This document shows positions 45,120 through 56,621 of a stretch of DNA of 64,000 bases, piece after piece. The DNA lies in contig NZ_JAFICD010000005.1 in the NCBI RefSeq assembly GCF_017833525.1, positions 248,001 to 312,000 on the forward strand, read 5' to 3'. Both the position numbers and the translations under genes were made by a program. How positions within the stretch are numbered: the first letter of the stretch is position 1; each line of letters begins with the position of its first letter. The notes under the pieces were generated by a model. That model did not search any database, had not been told where the DNA came from, and saw only the letters and a program-made list of their open reading frames with translations. Source of the DNA: Duganella sp. 1411 (lineage in GTDB: Bacteria; Pseudomonadota; Gammaproteobacteria; Burkholderiales; Burkholderiaceae_D).

Positions 45120-48100
45120 CTAGTCGCGCCGGCCCTGCAGCACCTGCAGCAGTTCGGCCGCGTTGTCGGCCCAGGTCAGCCGCGGCATGCCGGCCGACGG
45201 TGGCGCCGCGCCGTCGGCGTCGAGCGCCAGCCAGGCGCGCACGGCGGCGGCCAGCGCCACCCCGTCCAGGCCGCTGAAGTAGTAGGCGTGGGCGCCGGCC
45301 ACCTCGCGGAACACCGGCAGGTCGCGCGCCAGCACCGGCAGGCCCTGGCGCGCCGCCTCGATCAGCGGCAGGCCGAAACCCTCACCCTCGCTCGGCACCA
45401 GCAGGCAGGCGCAGTCGCGGTACAGCTGCTGCAGCGCGTGGTCGTCCAGGTCCTGCAGCCAGAACAGGCGCCGCCCCAGCTCGGGGTGCTCGCGCAGCCG
45501 CCGCACGATCTGCGGAATGGTGCGCCGCGCCGGTCCCGGCAGCGGCTTCCAGCCCTCGGCGCCGACGATCACCAGGTTGGCCTCGACGCCGTCGGCCCAC
45601 AGCTTCTCGAACGCGTCGAGCGCCTGCAGATGGCCCTTGCGCGGTTCGATGGTGCCGACCATCAGGAAACTGGGCAGCTCGGCGAAGCGCGCCAGCGCCG
45701 GGTCGTCCGGCGCCGGCGCCGCCGGCTGGCCGGCGCCGATGTCGGCGCCGTGGTGCAGCACCGCCAGCCGCGGCGTGGGCACGCCGTCGCGCCGCGCCAG
45801 CCACTGGCGCAGTTCGTCGCGCACGGCGCCCGAGATCGCGATCAGGCGGTCGCCGCTGGCGGCCACGCAGTCGAGGAAGCCGCCGTGCGTGAGCGCGGCG
45901 CCGTCCGGGAAGAACTCCGGCCGCAGCACCGGCAACAGGTCGTGCACCAGGAAATTGACTTGCACGCCGCGGGCGCGCCAGTGCGCGTACAGGCCGGCGC
46001 CGGCCGCCGCCATGACGGCGCCGGGCGCGTAGTCGGCGCTGTAGAAGACGTCGCCGGCGGCGCTGTCGGCGGCCGGATCGGCGAACTCGCCGGCGATGCC
46101 CAGCAGCGATGCCGTGTAGCGGCGCGCGTAGCGGTAGTGCCAGCGGCCGCCCTCGTCGCTCAGGTAGACCGGTTCGACCCGCCAGCCCGGCAGCGCCGCG
46201 CGCAGCAGCTCGCGCGCCTGGTTGCGCACCACGCGCTCGATGCCGGTCTTGAGGTCGTGGCGGGCGATGGCGGTGACGTCGAGCAGCAGCTGGCGCGGCT
46301 GGGTCGGGTCGGGCGCGCGCGCCACGCAGGCGGCCAGCTGTTGCAGGCTGGCGTCGTCGGCGGGCAGGTCGTCGCGCGCGGCGAGCGCGCGCAGCAGCGC
46401 CGGCCGGTCCTGGCGGGCGTCGCGCGCGGCGCGCGCCAGCGCCGCCGCGTACAGCGCCGCGCCGTGCTCGGGACTGTGTTCGGTGTGCAGCAGCGTGGCC
46501 GCCGCCGCGCCCAGCGCGGCGCGCCGCGCCGGCTCGCCGTGCAGCGCCTCGAGCGCGGCGGTCAGCTGGGCCGGCGCGAAGCGGTCCGGCAGCGGCCACA
46601 CGGCGTCGGCCGGCAGCGCCGCCATCGAGCCGTTGGCGTTGACGATGGTGGCCAGGCCGTAGTTCATGCAGTCGAGCACGGCCGCCGAGGTCTCGCCGCG
46701 CGACACGCTGCGCAGCTGCACGCCGGCGTCGGCCGCCTGCAGGTATTGGTGGTAGACCGCCTCGTCGGTCCAGCCGGCGATGCGGATGCGTTCGCCGCCG
46801 GCGGCGGCGATCGCGGCGTCGACCTCGACGCCGTAGTCGCCGCCGTGGTTGGCGCCGACCAGCACCAGCACGCAGCGCGGATCGGCATGCAGGCGCGAGG
46901 CGCGCCACGCGGCCACCAGCTCCAGGGTCAGCTTGGTCGGCGCGATGAAGCCGAAGCTGCACACCAGGAAGGCGTCGTCGGCGATGCCGAGCGCGCGCCG
47001 GGCGCCGTCGCGGTCGTGGCGCGCCGGCCGCGCGCGCGGCAGCGGCACCACGTCCCAGTTGGCCGCCGCCTGTTCGCCGTACCAGTGGCGCGCCAGCGTG
47101 CGCGCGTGCTCGGAGTGGACGATCACGCGGGTGGCGTCCTGCAGCACCGCCAGGTTGCACGGATACAGGTCGCGCGCGGCCTCGAAGTGGTCGGCGCGCT
47201 GGCCGGCCAGCAGCGCCGGATAGCCGTGGCTGTCGAACAGCGCGCGCGCCCAGGCGCCCGGCGCGGCGCCGGTCATCTGGTCGTAGGCCAGCACGCTGCT
47301 GAGGAAGAAGTCGTGCAGCACCACCACGCCCGGATGGCGGCGCAGCAGCTCGAACATGTGGCTGTGGAACGGGCTGTTGCCGAACTGGTAGAGGATCTGG
47401 TCGAACTCGCCGGCGTGGGCGTCGAACCAGGCGACGTCGCGCCGCGGCAGCGCGGCCAGTTCGGCCGGCAAGGCCAGCTGCTCCTGGCGCAGCACCAGCT
47501 CGATGTCGAAGTGGCGCGCCAGCGCCGGCAGCAATTGCACCGCGTAGTCGGCGATGCCGGTGCGCTCCGGCGGCAGCGGCGACACGAACGCCAGCCGCGG
47601 CCGCGCCGGCGCGGCGGCCGCGTCGGGATTGGTGGCGCTGCCCGGGGCGATGTCACTGCCGGCGCCGGCCGGCGCCTGCCAGCGTTCGAGCGCGCGCAGC
47701 GCCCGTTGCGCCGTCGCGTCCCACGAGAAGCGCGCCGCCTGCGCGCGGCCGTGCGCGCGCAGCCGCTCGCGCAGCGCGGCGTCGCCCAGCACCTCGGCGA
47801 TCTTGGCGGCGATGGCGGCCGGCGAGGCGGCGTCGAACAGCGCCTCGGCGCAGCCGATCACCTCGGGAATGCTGGTGTTGTCGGCGCCGATCACCAGCGC
47901 GCCGCAGGCCATCGCCTCGAGCGCCGGCAGGCCGAAGCCCTCGTGGCGCGACGGGAACACGAACAGCGCGGCGTTGCGGTAGAGCTCGATCAAATCGTCG
48001 TCGCTGACGTAGCCCGTCAGGATCAGTTCGTCCGCCGCCAGGCCGGCGCGCGCCGCGTGCGCCAGCAGGCGCGCCCGGTCCTCCGCGCCCAGCTTGCTGG

Positions 48101-48890
48101 CCACGAGCAGCTGGTGGCCGGCCCGCAGCGCCGGCGCCAGCAGCCCGTAGGCGGTGATCAGGCCGTCGATGTTCTTGCGCGCGTCGAAGCCGCCCGGCGC
48201 GTACATCACCGGCGCGCGGGTGACGCCGAGGCGCGCCCGCAGCGCCGCCCAGCGCGCCGCGTCGGGCGCGTCCGGCCGGAAGCTGTCGTCGACGGCGGTG
48301 GAGATGGCCGCCACCGACTCCGGCGCCAGCCCCAGCGCCTCGATCGCCTCCTGGCGCGAGTAGTCGGAAATGGCCAGCAGCAGGCCGGCGCTGCGCAGCG
48401 AGGCGATCTTGCGCGCGTAATAGTCGCGCTGCGCCGGCGTGCCCAGGTAGGCGTCCGGATTGAGGAACGGGATCAGGTCGTACAGCACGACGGCGGTGCG
48501 CTCGGCGCCGGCGAAGCGGCCCACCGAGACCACGGCGTCGTCGACGAAGCCCTCGAACAGGCTGGTGACGAGCACCGCGTCCGGCTGCAGCCGGGCCAGC
48601 GCGTATTCGCGCACCAGCTCGGCCGCGCGGGCGCGCCCGCCGTGGCCGGGGTCGCGCTCGGCCAGCCCGGCCGGCACGTCGAACACGCAGATGCGCTCGG
48701 GCGGCACCAGGCCGGCGAAGGCGTGCCGCAGCTCGCCGATGGCGTCGCCCAGCGCGCCGTTGAGCAGCAGCCAGATTTCATGCCCGCCGGCGTTGCGCGC
48801 CACGCCCAGCGCCAGCGCCAGCGAATAGCGGCCGATGCCGCGGAAGCGGCTCTCGGACTGCGCCCCCTGCAAATCGATGACGATACGCAT
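45120..48890 (-). CDS. Three-domain GT4 glycosyltransferase (WbdA-like polymerase)
   Basis: A 1256-residue cytoplasmic enzyme with three GT-B units. The first (1-390) starts MRIVIDLQGAQSESRFRGIG and carries SRHEGFGLPALEAMACG. The second (about 420-790) has PPERTGIADYAVQLLPAL and the altered motif SRGETSAAVLDCMNYG. The third (about 850-1250) has LLDVTAIARHDLKTGIERVVRNQ and SEGEGFGLPLIEAARQG. The N-terminal signature and size match the multidomain mannosyl/rhamnosyl transferases of ABC-dependent O-antigens. It lies after wzm, wzt and the methyltransferase, with stop/start overlap. The sugar and linkage are unknown. The frame is open upstream, but 48890 is the start. Confidence 0.9.
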   Translation of the reverse strand: MRIVIDLQGAQSESRFRGIGRYSLALALGVARNAGGHEIWLLLNGALGDAIGELRHAFAGLVPPERICVFDVPAGLAERDPGHGGRARAAELVREYALARLQPDAVLVTSLFEGFVDDAVVSVGRFAGAERTAVVLYDLIPFLNPDAYLGTPAQRDYYARKIASLRSAGLLLAISDYSRQEAIEALGLAPESVAAISTAVDDSFRPDAPDAARWAALRARLGVTRAPVMYAPGGFDARKNIDGLITAYGLLAPALRAGHQLLVASKLGAEDRARLLAHAARAGLAADELILTGYVSDDDLIELYRNAALFVFPSRHEGFGLPALEAMACGALVIGADNTSIPEVIGCAEALFDAASPAAIAAKIAEVLGDAALRERLRAHGRAQAARFSWDATAQRALRALERWQAPAGAGSDIAPGSATNPDAAAAPARPRLAFVSPLPPERTGIADYAVQLLPALARHFDIELVLRQEQLALPAELAALPRRDVAWFDAHAGEFDQILYQFGNSPFHSHMFELLRRHPGVVVLHDFFLSSVLAYDQMTGAAPGAWARALFDSHGYPALLAGQRADHFEAARDLYPCNLAVLQDATRVIVHSEHARTLARHWYGEQAAANWDVVPLPRARPARHDRDGARRALGIADDAFLVCSFGFIAPTKLTLELVAAWRASRLHADPRCVLVLVGANHGGDYGVEVDAAIAAAGGERIRIAGWTDEAVYHQYLQAADAGVQLRSVSRGETSAAVLDCMNYGLATIVNANGSMAALPADAVWPLPDRFAPAQLTAALEALHGEPARRAALGAAAATLLHTEHSPEHGAALYAAALARAARDARQDRPALLRALAARDDLPADDASLQQLAACVARAPDPTQPRQLLLDVTAIARHDLKTGIERVVRNQARELLRAALPGWRVEPVYLSDEGGRWHYRYARRYTASLLGIAGEFADPAADSAAGDVFYSADYAPGAVMAAAGAGLYAHWRARGVQVNFLVHDLLPVLRPEFFPDGAALTHGGFLDCVAASGDRLIAISGAVRDELRQWLARRDGVPTPRLAVLHHGADIGAGQPAAPAPDDPALARFAELPSFLMVGTIEPRKGHLQALDAFEKLWADGVEANLVIVGAEGWKPLPGPARRTIPQIVRRLREHPELGRRLFWLQDLDDHALQQLYRDCACLLVPSEGEGFGLPLIEAARQGLPVLARDLPVFREVAGAHAYYFSGLDGVALAAAVRAWLALDADGAAPPSAGMPRLTWADNAAELLQVLQGRRD

Positions 48891-50211
48891 CAATGTTTCC
48901 TTCGTTTGAGCGCGGTTTGAAGATCGTGGTAGACGCGCGCGGCGCGCGGCGTCATGTCGCCCAGCGGCGCCGGCGGTTCCGGCGGCAAGGTCTGCGACTG
49001 CGCCGCGTGGTGCAGCATGGCTTGCAGGCGCGCGCGCAGCGACGGCACCCGCGCCAGCAGCGCGACGGCGGCGCGTTTGGCGCGCGGACGGCGCAGCGCC
49101 GCGCGCGCCAGCGCCAGCAGCGCGCCCTTGAGGCCCGGCTTGACGGCCGCGCGCGCGCCCTTGGCCCAGCGCCCGGCCAGGCGCCACGGCGCCGTCATGC
49201 GCCACGAGCTGCTCGCCAGCAGCGCCGCGATGTGTTGTTCGGCCGCGTGGCGCTGGGCGCTGGCCTGCTGGGCGAAGGCCTCGGCCGCGTCCAGCCGCGC
49301 CGCCTGCGCCTGCACCGTCTGCGCCAGCCCCTGCAGCCCCTGCGCCTGCCCTTGCAACGCCTGCGCCAGTTCGTGCAGCGCCGATTCGGCGCCGGCCACG
49401 CGCACCTTGCTGTCGATGGTGTGGGTCTCCAGTTGCGCCAGCGCGTGGCGCAGCGCGGCGTCGCGGTCGAGCAGGCGCTGCTCGAAGCGCTGCGCCATGG
49501 TCCCCAGCGCCAGGCCGTAGTCGGCCGCGAAGGCCGCCTCGAACGGCGCCAGCACGGGCGCCGGCGCGTCCTTCTGCGCCACCACCGCGTAGTCGGGGCT
49601 GACGCCGTCGAGCACGTTGATCAGGCCGATCGGGGCGTCGCCGCGCAGCGCCGCGTCCTCCTGCAGCCGCACCACCTTGTGGCGCGGGAAGCCGCCGTAT
49701 TCGGTGACGAAGGCGAGCAGCTGCGGCGGCAGCGGGCGCAGGTGGGTGGGGTCGAGGTAGAAGCTGGTCGCGCCCACCACCAGGTTCTCGGCGTTGGGCG
49801 TTTCCATGATCAGCAGGCCGCCCGGCAGCAGCACCCGGCGCGCCTCGGCCACCAGCGTCTGTAGCAGCTCGAACGGGATGTGCTCGACCAGGTGGAAGGC
49901 CGACACCAGCGTCAGGCTGGCGTCGGGCAGGCGCCGCAGGCAGTCGATGGCGTCGCCCAGCTCGACGTCGAGGCCGCGCTCGCGGCAGGCCGCCAGCATG
50001 CCGTCGTCGAGGTCGACGCCGTGGGCGGCGAAGCCCTGTTCGCCCAGCAGCTCGAGCCACTCGCCGCGGCCGCAGCCGACGTCGAGCGCGCGCGGCCGCG
50101 TCTGCAGGCCGGCCAGCGGCGCGATGAACGGCTCATAGGCGCGCAGGCGCTGCTTGATGGTCTCGCGCGAGCCGCGGTAGCGGTCCTCGAAGGCGCGGTA
50201 GAAGCCGGCGC

Positions 50212-50215
<4 letters not shown>
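48890..50215 (-). CDS. Methyltransferase-coiled-coil protein, putative O-antigen chain terminator
   Basis: A 441-residue protein. The methyltransferase domain (about 35-200) has ALDVGCGRGEWLELLGEQGF, AFHLVEHIPFELLQ and LLIMETPNAEN. Residues about 225-345 form a long predicted coiled coil rich in Ala, Gln, Leu and Glu, followed by the SSSWRMTAPWR motif. In E. coli O9a, WbdD carries methyltransferase, kinase and coiled coil and sets chain length. The kinase is missing here, so this looks like a reduced WbdD that may cap by methylation alone. It overlaps wzt by four bases and the glycosyltransferase by one. Confidence 0.85.
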
Positions 50216-51432
<1,217 letters not shown>

Positions 51433-51462
51433 GCTGTGCCCGTGGTGAAGTGCGTGGTGTGC

Positions 51463-52263
51463 TTACAGTTCATCGACCATCTCGCCGGCGCGCTTGCGGA
51501 ACAGGCGCAGGCCCAGCGCGCACAGCGCCAGCGCCAGCACCGCGGCCGGCAGCAGCGAGCCCCAGGCCGGCCACTGGCCGTTGACCAGCACCTGCTGGTA
51601 GGCGCCGATCACCGCCGCCATCGGGTTGTAGACCAGCGCCGCGCGCACCGGCGCCGGCAGCGCGCTGGCCGGGTAGACGATCGGCGTGAACCAGAACCAG
51701 AACTGCAGCACGATGCCGAAGAACTGGCCGACGTCGCGGAAGAAGACGTTGAGCACGCCGAGCACCATGCCCAGCCCGATGGCGAAGGCGACCTGCAGCG
51801 CCAGCACCGGGAACACCGCCAGGTAGACCCAGCCGGGGAAGGTGCCCGACAGCGCCATGAAGGCGGTGAACAGGCCGAAGATGATGGCGAAGTTGACCAG
51901 CGCGTTGAGCACCACGATGATGGGCAGGCACACGCGCGGGAACTGCATCTTCTTGATCAGGTTGGCGTGGTCGATGAACACCGACTGGCTGCGCCCGGTG
52001 ATCTCGGCGAACAGGCCCCAGGTCAGCGCGCCGGCGCACAGGTAGATGCTGTAGGCGAAGGTGCCGCTGCTGCCCTGCAGGCGGCTGCCCATGACCTGCG
52101 AGAAGATCACCGTGTAGACCACGATCATGGCCAGCGGATTGAGCACCGTCCAGGCCGCGCCGAGCAGCGAGTTGCGGTAGCGCGCCTGGAATTCGCGCTT
52201 GACGCTGCCCAGCACGAAACCGCGGTAGCGCCACAGGCCGCTGAACATCGCGCGCGAGATCAC
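51463..52263 (-). CDS. wzm: O-antigen ABC transporter permease
   Basis: A 266-residue ABC-2 type inner-membrane protein with six spans. It has KREFQARYRNSLLGAAWTVLNPLAMIVVYTVIF near the N-terminus and LNVFFRDVGQFFGIVLQFWFWFTPIVYPAS, typical of polysaccharide exporters. It is the first gene of the four-gene export operon, followed by Wzt at 30 bases. It exports a completed polyprenyl-linked polysaccharide. Confidence 0.94.
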   Translation of the reverse strand: MISRAMFSGLWRYRGFVLGSVKREFQARYRNSLLGAAWTVLNPLAMIVVYTVIFSQVMGSRLQGSSGTFAYSIYLCAGALTWGLFAEITGRSQSVFIDHANLIKKMQFPRVCLPIIVVLNALVNFAIIFGLFTAFMALSGTFPGWVYLAVFPVLALQVAFAIGLGMVLGVLNVFFRDVGQFFGIVLQFWFWFTPIVYPASALPAPVRAALVYNPMAAVIGAYQQVLVNGQWPAWGSLLPAAVLALALCALGLRLFRKRAGEMVDEL

Positions 52264-52444
52264 CGCGCCGCTCCGGTCGGGCGGGTGGGCCGGCGCGGGG
52301 CGCGGCGGAGGGGCGGGCGGGTGGTCGTGGTCATGTCGCGGTGGCGCGCGGGCCGGGTGGCAAAGCGGCGGATTATAGCATGCCGCCCCGGCGCCGGCGG
52401 CCCCCCGGCGGCTGCCGCGCGGCCCCGCCGCGGCCGGCGCCGGC

Positions 52445-53194
52445 CTAGCTCTGGATCAGTTTTTGCAGCGCCTCGGGGTCGACGATCACCAGCCGGTGCG
52501 TGCCCTTTTCGATGACGCCCTGCTGCACCAGCCCGAGCAAGGTGCGCGTGACCGTCTCGCGGCTGGTGTTGATCATGTTGGCGATGTCCTGGTGGGTCGG
52601 CAGGTTCTCCACCACCAGCAGGTCGCCCTTTTTTTCCTTGAGCAGGTCGAGGAAGGTGTAGATGCGCTTGCCGGTGTTGCCGATGCTCAGCAGCGCGCGG
52701 AACTCCGAATCGCGCTGCACCTTGTTGGCCAGGAAGCGCAGCATCTGGTTGGCCACCGACGGCGAGTGCGAGAACAGGTGCAGCGCCGTGGCGCGCGGCA
52801 GCAGCGCCACCAGCACCGGGCTGAGCGCGACCACCGAGGCCGAGCGCATGGAACCGTTGATGACGGCGATCTCGCCGAAGAAGTCGCCCGGCGCCAGCAT
52901 GCGCAGGCCGATCGCGCGCCCGTCCTCGGTGATGTCGACCACCTGCAGCTGGCCCTGCAGCAGGAACAGCAGGCTGTCGCCGCTGGCGCCCTTTTGCAGC
53001 ACCACCTCGCGCTTGGCGTACTGGCGCACGCGCAGGTCGGCCCGCACCCGGGCGATCTCGTCGTCGGTGAGCTCGGCCAGCAGCGGGATCTTGCGCAGGT
53101 GGATGTGCACGTCCACCTGCAGCCCGGCCTGCAGCGCCTCGAGCGCCACCGCGCCCGAGACCTTGGCCCGCTGGGGCAGGTCGGCCTTGCTCAT
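52445..53194 (-). CDS. crp: CRP/FNR-family regulator, CRP-like (cAMP receptor)
   Basis: A 249-residue regulator. The cyclic-nucleotide domain (about 35-150) has the phosphate-binding cassette FFGEIAVINGSMRSAS, with E108, R117 and S118 at the cAMP-contact positions. The winged helix has SRETVTR at 211-217, with R212, E213 and R217 matching the R180, E181 and R185 of E. coli CRP that read TGTGA. Such TGTGA-N6-TCACA sites occur three times within 9 kb. The frame extends upstream, but MSKADLPQR at 53194 is the start. It lies 62 bases after the beta-barrel gene, in one operon with a nucleotide cyclase. The N-terminus is longer than in E. coli CRP. Confidence 0.88.
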   Translation of the reverse strand: MSKADLPQRAKVSGAVALEALQAGLQVDVHIHLRKIPLLAELTDDEIARVRADLRVRQYAKREVVLQKGASGDSLLFLLQGQLQVVDITEDGRAIGLRMLAPGDFFGEIAVINGSMRSASVVALSPVLVALLPRATALHLFSHSPSVANQMLRFLANKVQRDSEFRALLSIGNTGKRIYTFLDLLKEKKGDLLVVENLPTHQDIANMINTSRETVTRTLLGLVQQGVIEKGTHRLVIVDPEALQKLIQS

Positions 53195-53256
53195 GGCCGT
53201 GCCGTCCGGTGATAAAGGGGGTGTAGCGCCATGTCGGTGTCGTCCGTGGCCGGAGG

Positions 53257-54558
53257 TTAAAAGTTGTCCCAGCGCCAATTTAGCTGGATGAGGCGGCTAT
53301 TATATTGAAACAGCGAAATGTTTTCCTTGTTGCGCACGCCGCGCCACTCGAGCTGCACGCTCTGGTTGGCCGTCAGCGCCCACTGCAGCGCCGCGCGCAG
53401 CTGCACCGTGTCCTGGTGGCGCGCGATGTCGATCTGGTCCGGCGCGTAGACGTCGCTGCTGCGCCACACCTGGCGCGTCAGGCCGAGGTCGGCGCGCAGC
53501 CGGTCCGTCAGCGGCTCGTTCAGTTGCAGCGCGCCGTACCAGCCGTGGCGGTTGCCGCCCAGGCGGCCGTTCTCGCCGCGGTCGGCCAGCCCGCTGAGCG
53601 AGAACGTCACCTGGCGCCGGCCGCGCCACGACAGGCTCGAGCCCAGTTCCACGGTGTTCGAATCGTAGTTGGTGCGGGTCGGATAGCGCACGTGGCTCAG
53701 GCTGCCCAGCAGCGACCATTGCAGCTTCTCGCCCAGCTCGACCGGCGGCGTGGCGCGCAGCTGCAGCTGCCCCTGGCGCTGGTACAGCTGGTTCTCCAGG
53801 CGCAGCGCGCTCAGCGCCACGGTGCCGAAGCCGCGCCAAGCGCCCCATTGCCACGGCCGCTCGTAGCCGACCAGCAGCGAGGCGTAGTCCTGCTCGTGGA
53901 CATGGTCGTTGTGGCGCATGCGCACCTGCGCCAGCAGCAGCGCGCCGTTCTCGTCGAGCTGCTGCATGTAGTCGAGGCCGGCCGAGGTCTGGCTGTCGCC
54001 CTTGGGCAGGAAGTCCGGGTCCAGTTCCCACTGGGTCAGGTTGCTGCCGCTGCCGGTGCTGAACAGCGCGTTGCTGGCGCCCTGGTTGACGTTGTCGTCG
54101 TGGCCGCGGCCGAGCGTGGCCACCCACAGCGCCTTCCACGACGGCTTGGTGTCGCAGCCGCGCGCGCGGTGCTGGGCGATCAGCTCGCGGATGCCGGGCG
54201 GTGGATCGAAGCGCGTCTCGACCTCGCGGAACAGGCGCTCGGCCTCGTCGGCGTGGCCCAGCGCGCACTGGCTCAGCGCCAGGTCGAGCCAGGCGCCGGC
54301 GTGGCGCGGCTCGTGCTCGAGAAAGCGCAGCAGCAGGGCGGCGGCCCGCTCCGGCTGGTCGCTGGTGAGCGCGCGCATCGCCTCGCGGTACAGGTCCTCG
54401 TCGGGCGCGCGCGGCGCGGCGTCGTCGGCGGCCGCCTCGCTGGCGACGATGGCCGCCACCACGGCGGCGTCGGCGGCCGGCGCGCGCTCGCCGCCGCGCG
54501 CGTGGGCACCGGCGCCGGCCAGGCACAGCGTCAGCAGCAGGGCCGTCAGTCGGCGCAT
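53257..54558 (-). CDS. Signal-peptide TPR and outer-membrane beta-barrel protein
   Basis: A 433-residue protein with a signal peptide (1-21) and a helical region with TPR-like repeats (about 50-135, LYREAMRALTSDQPERAAALLLRFLEHEP, AGAWLDLALSQCALGHADEAERLFREVE). A C-terminal barrel of alternating beta strands ends in LIQLNWRWDNF, with a terminal Phe as expected for Bam-inserted proteins. It resembles surface lipoprotein assembly modifier-type barrels, though that family is only a guess. It overlaps the cyclase gene by 13 bases, so the two are translationally linked. The function may be secretion or signal sensing. Confidence 0.8.
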   Translation of the reverse strand: MRRLTALLLTLCLAGAGAHARGGERAPAADAAVVAAIVASEAAADDAAPRAPDEDLYREAMRALTSDQPERAAALLLRFLEHEPRHAGAWLDLALSQCALGHADEAERLFREVETRFDPPPGIRELIAQHRARGCDTKPSWKALWVATLGRGHDDNVNQGASNALFSTGSGSNLTQWELDPDFLPKGDSQTSAGLDYMQQLDENGALLLAQVRMRHNDHVHEQDYASLLVGYERPWQWGAWRGFGTVALSALRLENQLYQRQGQLQLRATPPVELGEKLQWSLLGSLSHVRYPTRTNYDSNTVELGSSLSWRGRRQVTFSLSGLADRGENGRLGGNRHGWYGALQLNEPLTDRLRADLGLTRQVWRSSDVYAPDQIDIARHQDTVQLRAALQWALTANQSVQLEWRGVRNKENISLFQYNSRLIQLNWRWDNF

Positions 54559-56366
54559 GGCAAGTCCTTGAGCGTGTACAGGTTGACCGGCCGCTCCTTG
54601 CCGCGCAAGGTGCGCTGGCCCAGCGGCAGGAACGCGTGGCGGTCGGCGCGCGCCACCGTGCCCTCGCCGATGATGATGTCGTAGGGGAAGTCGCGGGCGG
54701 CCTGCTCGAGGCGGGCGGCGGTGTTGACGCTGTCGCCGACGGCCGTGTAGATGCTGCGCGCGGCCGTGCCGAAGTCGCCGGCCATGGCCAATCCGCTTTC
54801 GACGCCGATGCGCACCCGCACCGGCGCCAGGCCGGCGTCGGCGCGGCGCCGGTTGAAGCGCGCCACCGCCGCCAGCATGGCGCGCGCCGCGTCCAGCGCC
54901 AGGTTGGCGTGGTCGGTGTTGGGCAGCGGCGCGCCCCAGAACGCCACCATGCCGTCGCCGGTGTATTTGTCGAGCGTGCCGCGCAGCGCCAGCACCGGGC
55001 GCGTCAGGCAGTCGAGGAACTCGGTGGTCAGGCGCGCGGCCTGCTCCACCGGCAGCGCCTCGACGTGGCTGGTGTAGCCCTCCATGTCGGCGATCAAGGT
55101 GGTCACCTGCAGCTGGCGCGGCGCCAGCGGGTCCTCGAGGTTGCTGCGCAACAGTTCGTCGACGACGTCGCCGGCCACGTACTGGCGCAGCGTGTCGAGC
55201 AGGCGGCGCGAGCGCTGCTGCGCCAGCTGCCACTGGAACGGCACCGCCACGGTCAGCAGGAACAGCGCCGACAGCAGCGGCCCGGCCGGGCCGAAGCGCT
55301 CGTCGTGGGGCACGATCGCGTACGCCAGCGCCAGCCACAGCGCCGCCCCGGCCGTCAGCAGGGCGACGTTGACGGCGGCCGTCTTGCGCGGCAGCGTGTA
55401 GGTGGCCAGCAGCGCCACGGCGGCGCAGTACAGCACCGCCGCCAGCCGGCCCGGCCACGGCGCCGGCGCCAGCCCGGCCTGGCGGTCGAGCAGGCCGGTG
55501 AGCATCGATGCGTGCACCAGCAGGCCGGCCGTGAGCGGCTCGAGCGGGGTGGGGACGCGGTCGCCGATGCTCAGCGCCGACGAGCCCACCAGCACCAGGC
55601 GGCCGGCGATCAGTTCCGGCGGCACCCGGCCGTCGAGCAGGTCGGCCGCCCGCGCCCAGGTGTAGGCGCCCCAGTCGCGCGCGTACGGCACCCGCGTCAG
55701 GCCGGCGCCGGTGGGCGCCAGCGCGCGCCCGCCGGCGCAGCAGTCGAACAGCGCGCGCGCCAGGGTCGGATAGTCGCGCCCGCCGAAGCGGGTGTACATC
55801 GGCACCTGGCGCAGCACGCCGTCGGCGTCGGGCGCCACGCCGATGTTGCCGAAGTGGGCGGCCCCGGCCAGGCCGGCGTGGTTGGCGATATAGCCGTGCG
55901 CCGGCACCGCGCCGGCGTGGCTGGCGGGGGCGCCGCCGGCCAGCGCGCCGATGCGCAGCGGCTCCTCGCGCAGCCCGAAGTCGAACAGCTGGGCCATGAC
56001 CAGCGGCGCGTGGCGCGCCAGCATGGCCATGCGGGCGTCGCCGGCGGCGTCGGCCGGTTTTTCCTGCAGGATGTCGAGTCCGATGCCGCGCGCGCCGTCG
56101 GCCACCAGCGCCTCGATCAGGTCGGCCATGCGGCTGCGCGGCCACGGCCACGGGTAGCGCGCCAGGCTGCCCTCGTCGATGTCGACCAGCAGGATGCGCG
56201 ACTCCGGGCGCCGCTCGGCCTGCAGCTGCAGGTAGCGGTCGCGCAGCCAGTCATTGCCGCGCCCGGCCACGCCGGTCTGGTCCCATTGGAACCAGACGGT
56301 GATCAGCACGGCGGCGAGGGCCAGGCCGCTGCGCGCCAGGGCGTTGTGTAAGGGCGGGGTGGGCAA
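54546..56366 (-). CDS. CHASE2 sensor adenylate cyclase (class III)
   Basis: A 606-residue protein. An N-terminal transmembrane segment is followed by an extracytoplasmic CHASE2 domain (about 30-300), three spans (about 305-385) and a cytoplasmic class III cyclase domain (about 415-600). Metal Asp residues are D427 (IADMEGYTS) and D471 (DKYTGDG). The purine-selecting pair is K467 and T541, and N548 lies in GDSVNTAARLE; a Lys/Thr pair favours ATP over GTP. It should therefore make cAMP. The start is a TTG without a clear ribosome site; no better ATG or GTG lies upstream in frame. It diverges from the FecR-domain gene. Confidence 0.9.
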   Translation of the reverse strand: MPTPPLHNALARSGLALAAVLITVWFQWDQTGVAGRGNDWLRDRYLQLQAERRPESRILLVDIDEGSLARYPWPWPRSRMADLIEALVADGARGIGLDILQEKPADAAGDARMAMLARHAPLVMAQLFDFGLREEPLRIGALAGGAPASHAGAVPAHGYIANHAGLAGAAHFGNIGVAPDADGVLRQVPMYTRFGGRDYPTLARALFDCCAGGRALAPTGAGLTRVPYARDWGAYTWARAADLLDGRVPPELIAGRLVLVGSSALSIGDRVPTPLEPLTAGLLVHASMLTGLLDRQAGLAPAPWPGRLAAVLYCAAVALLATYTLPRKTAAVNVALLTAGAALWLALAYAIVPHDERFGPAGPLLSALFLLTVAVPFQWQLAQQRSRRLLDTLRQYVAGDVVDELLRSNLEDPLAPRQLQVTTLIADMEGYTSHVEALPVEQAARLTTEFLDCLTRPVLALRGTLDKYTGDGMVAFWGAPLPNTDHANLALDAARAMLAAVARFNRRRADAGLAPVRVRIGVESGLAMAGDFGTAARSIYTAVGDSVNTAARLEQAARDFPYDIIIGEGTVARADRHAFLPLGQRTLRGKERPVNLYTLKDLPCAD

Positions 56367-56554
56367 AATAAGGCTGGTCGTGTTCTGGAAAAGAGCCCAA
56401 GCGTGGGAGGCTATTGCTCTCAGGTAAAATCGTCGTCAAGTATAGCGTTTAGTTGCCGCAGTGGACAGGTTAAATTACTTTTTTTACATCTTTATTACGC
56501 GCAACGGCTGAAACTGTGGATGGCGGCGCCGGCAAATTGTATCCAAATGAAAGA

Positions 56555-56572
56555 ATGTGACCGGTATCACAT
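56555..56572. promoter_or_regulatory. CRP site in the cyclase-fecR divergent region
   Basis: A-TGTGA-CCGGTA-TCACA-T matches the CRP consensus TGTGA-N6-TCACA in all ten conserved bases. It is centred 58 bases before the fecR-like start and about 197 bases before the cyclase start. The relevant -10 is uncertain (GATACT 56600-56605 or TACTTT 56573-56578), so activation and repression are both possible. Confidence 0.75.
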
Positions 56573-56621
56573 ACTTTAACGCAGGATGGCGGAAAATGCG
56601 ATACTGAAGGGGAATATCCAC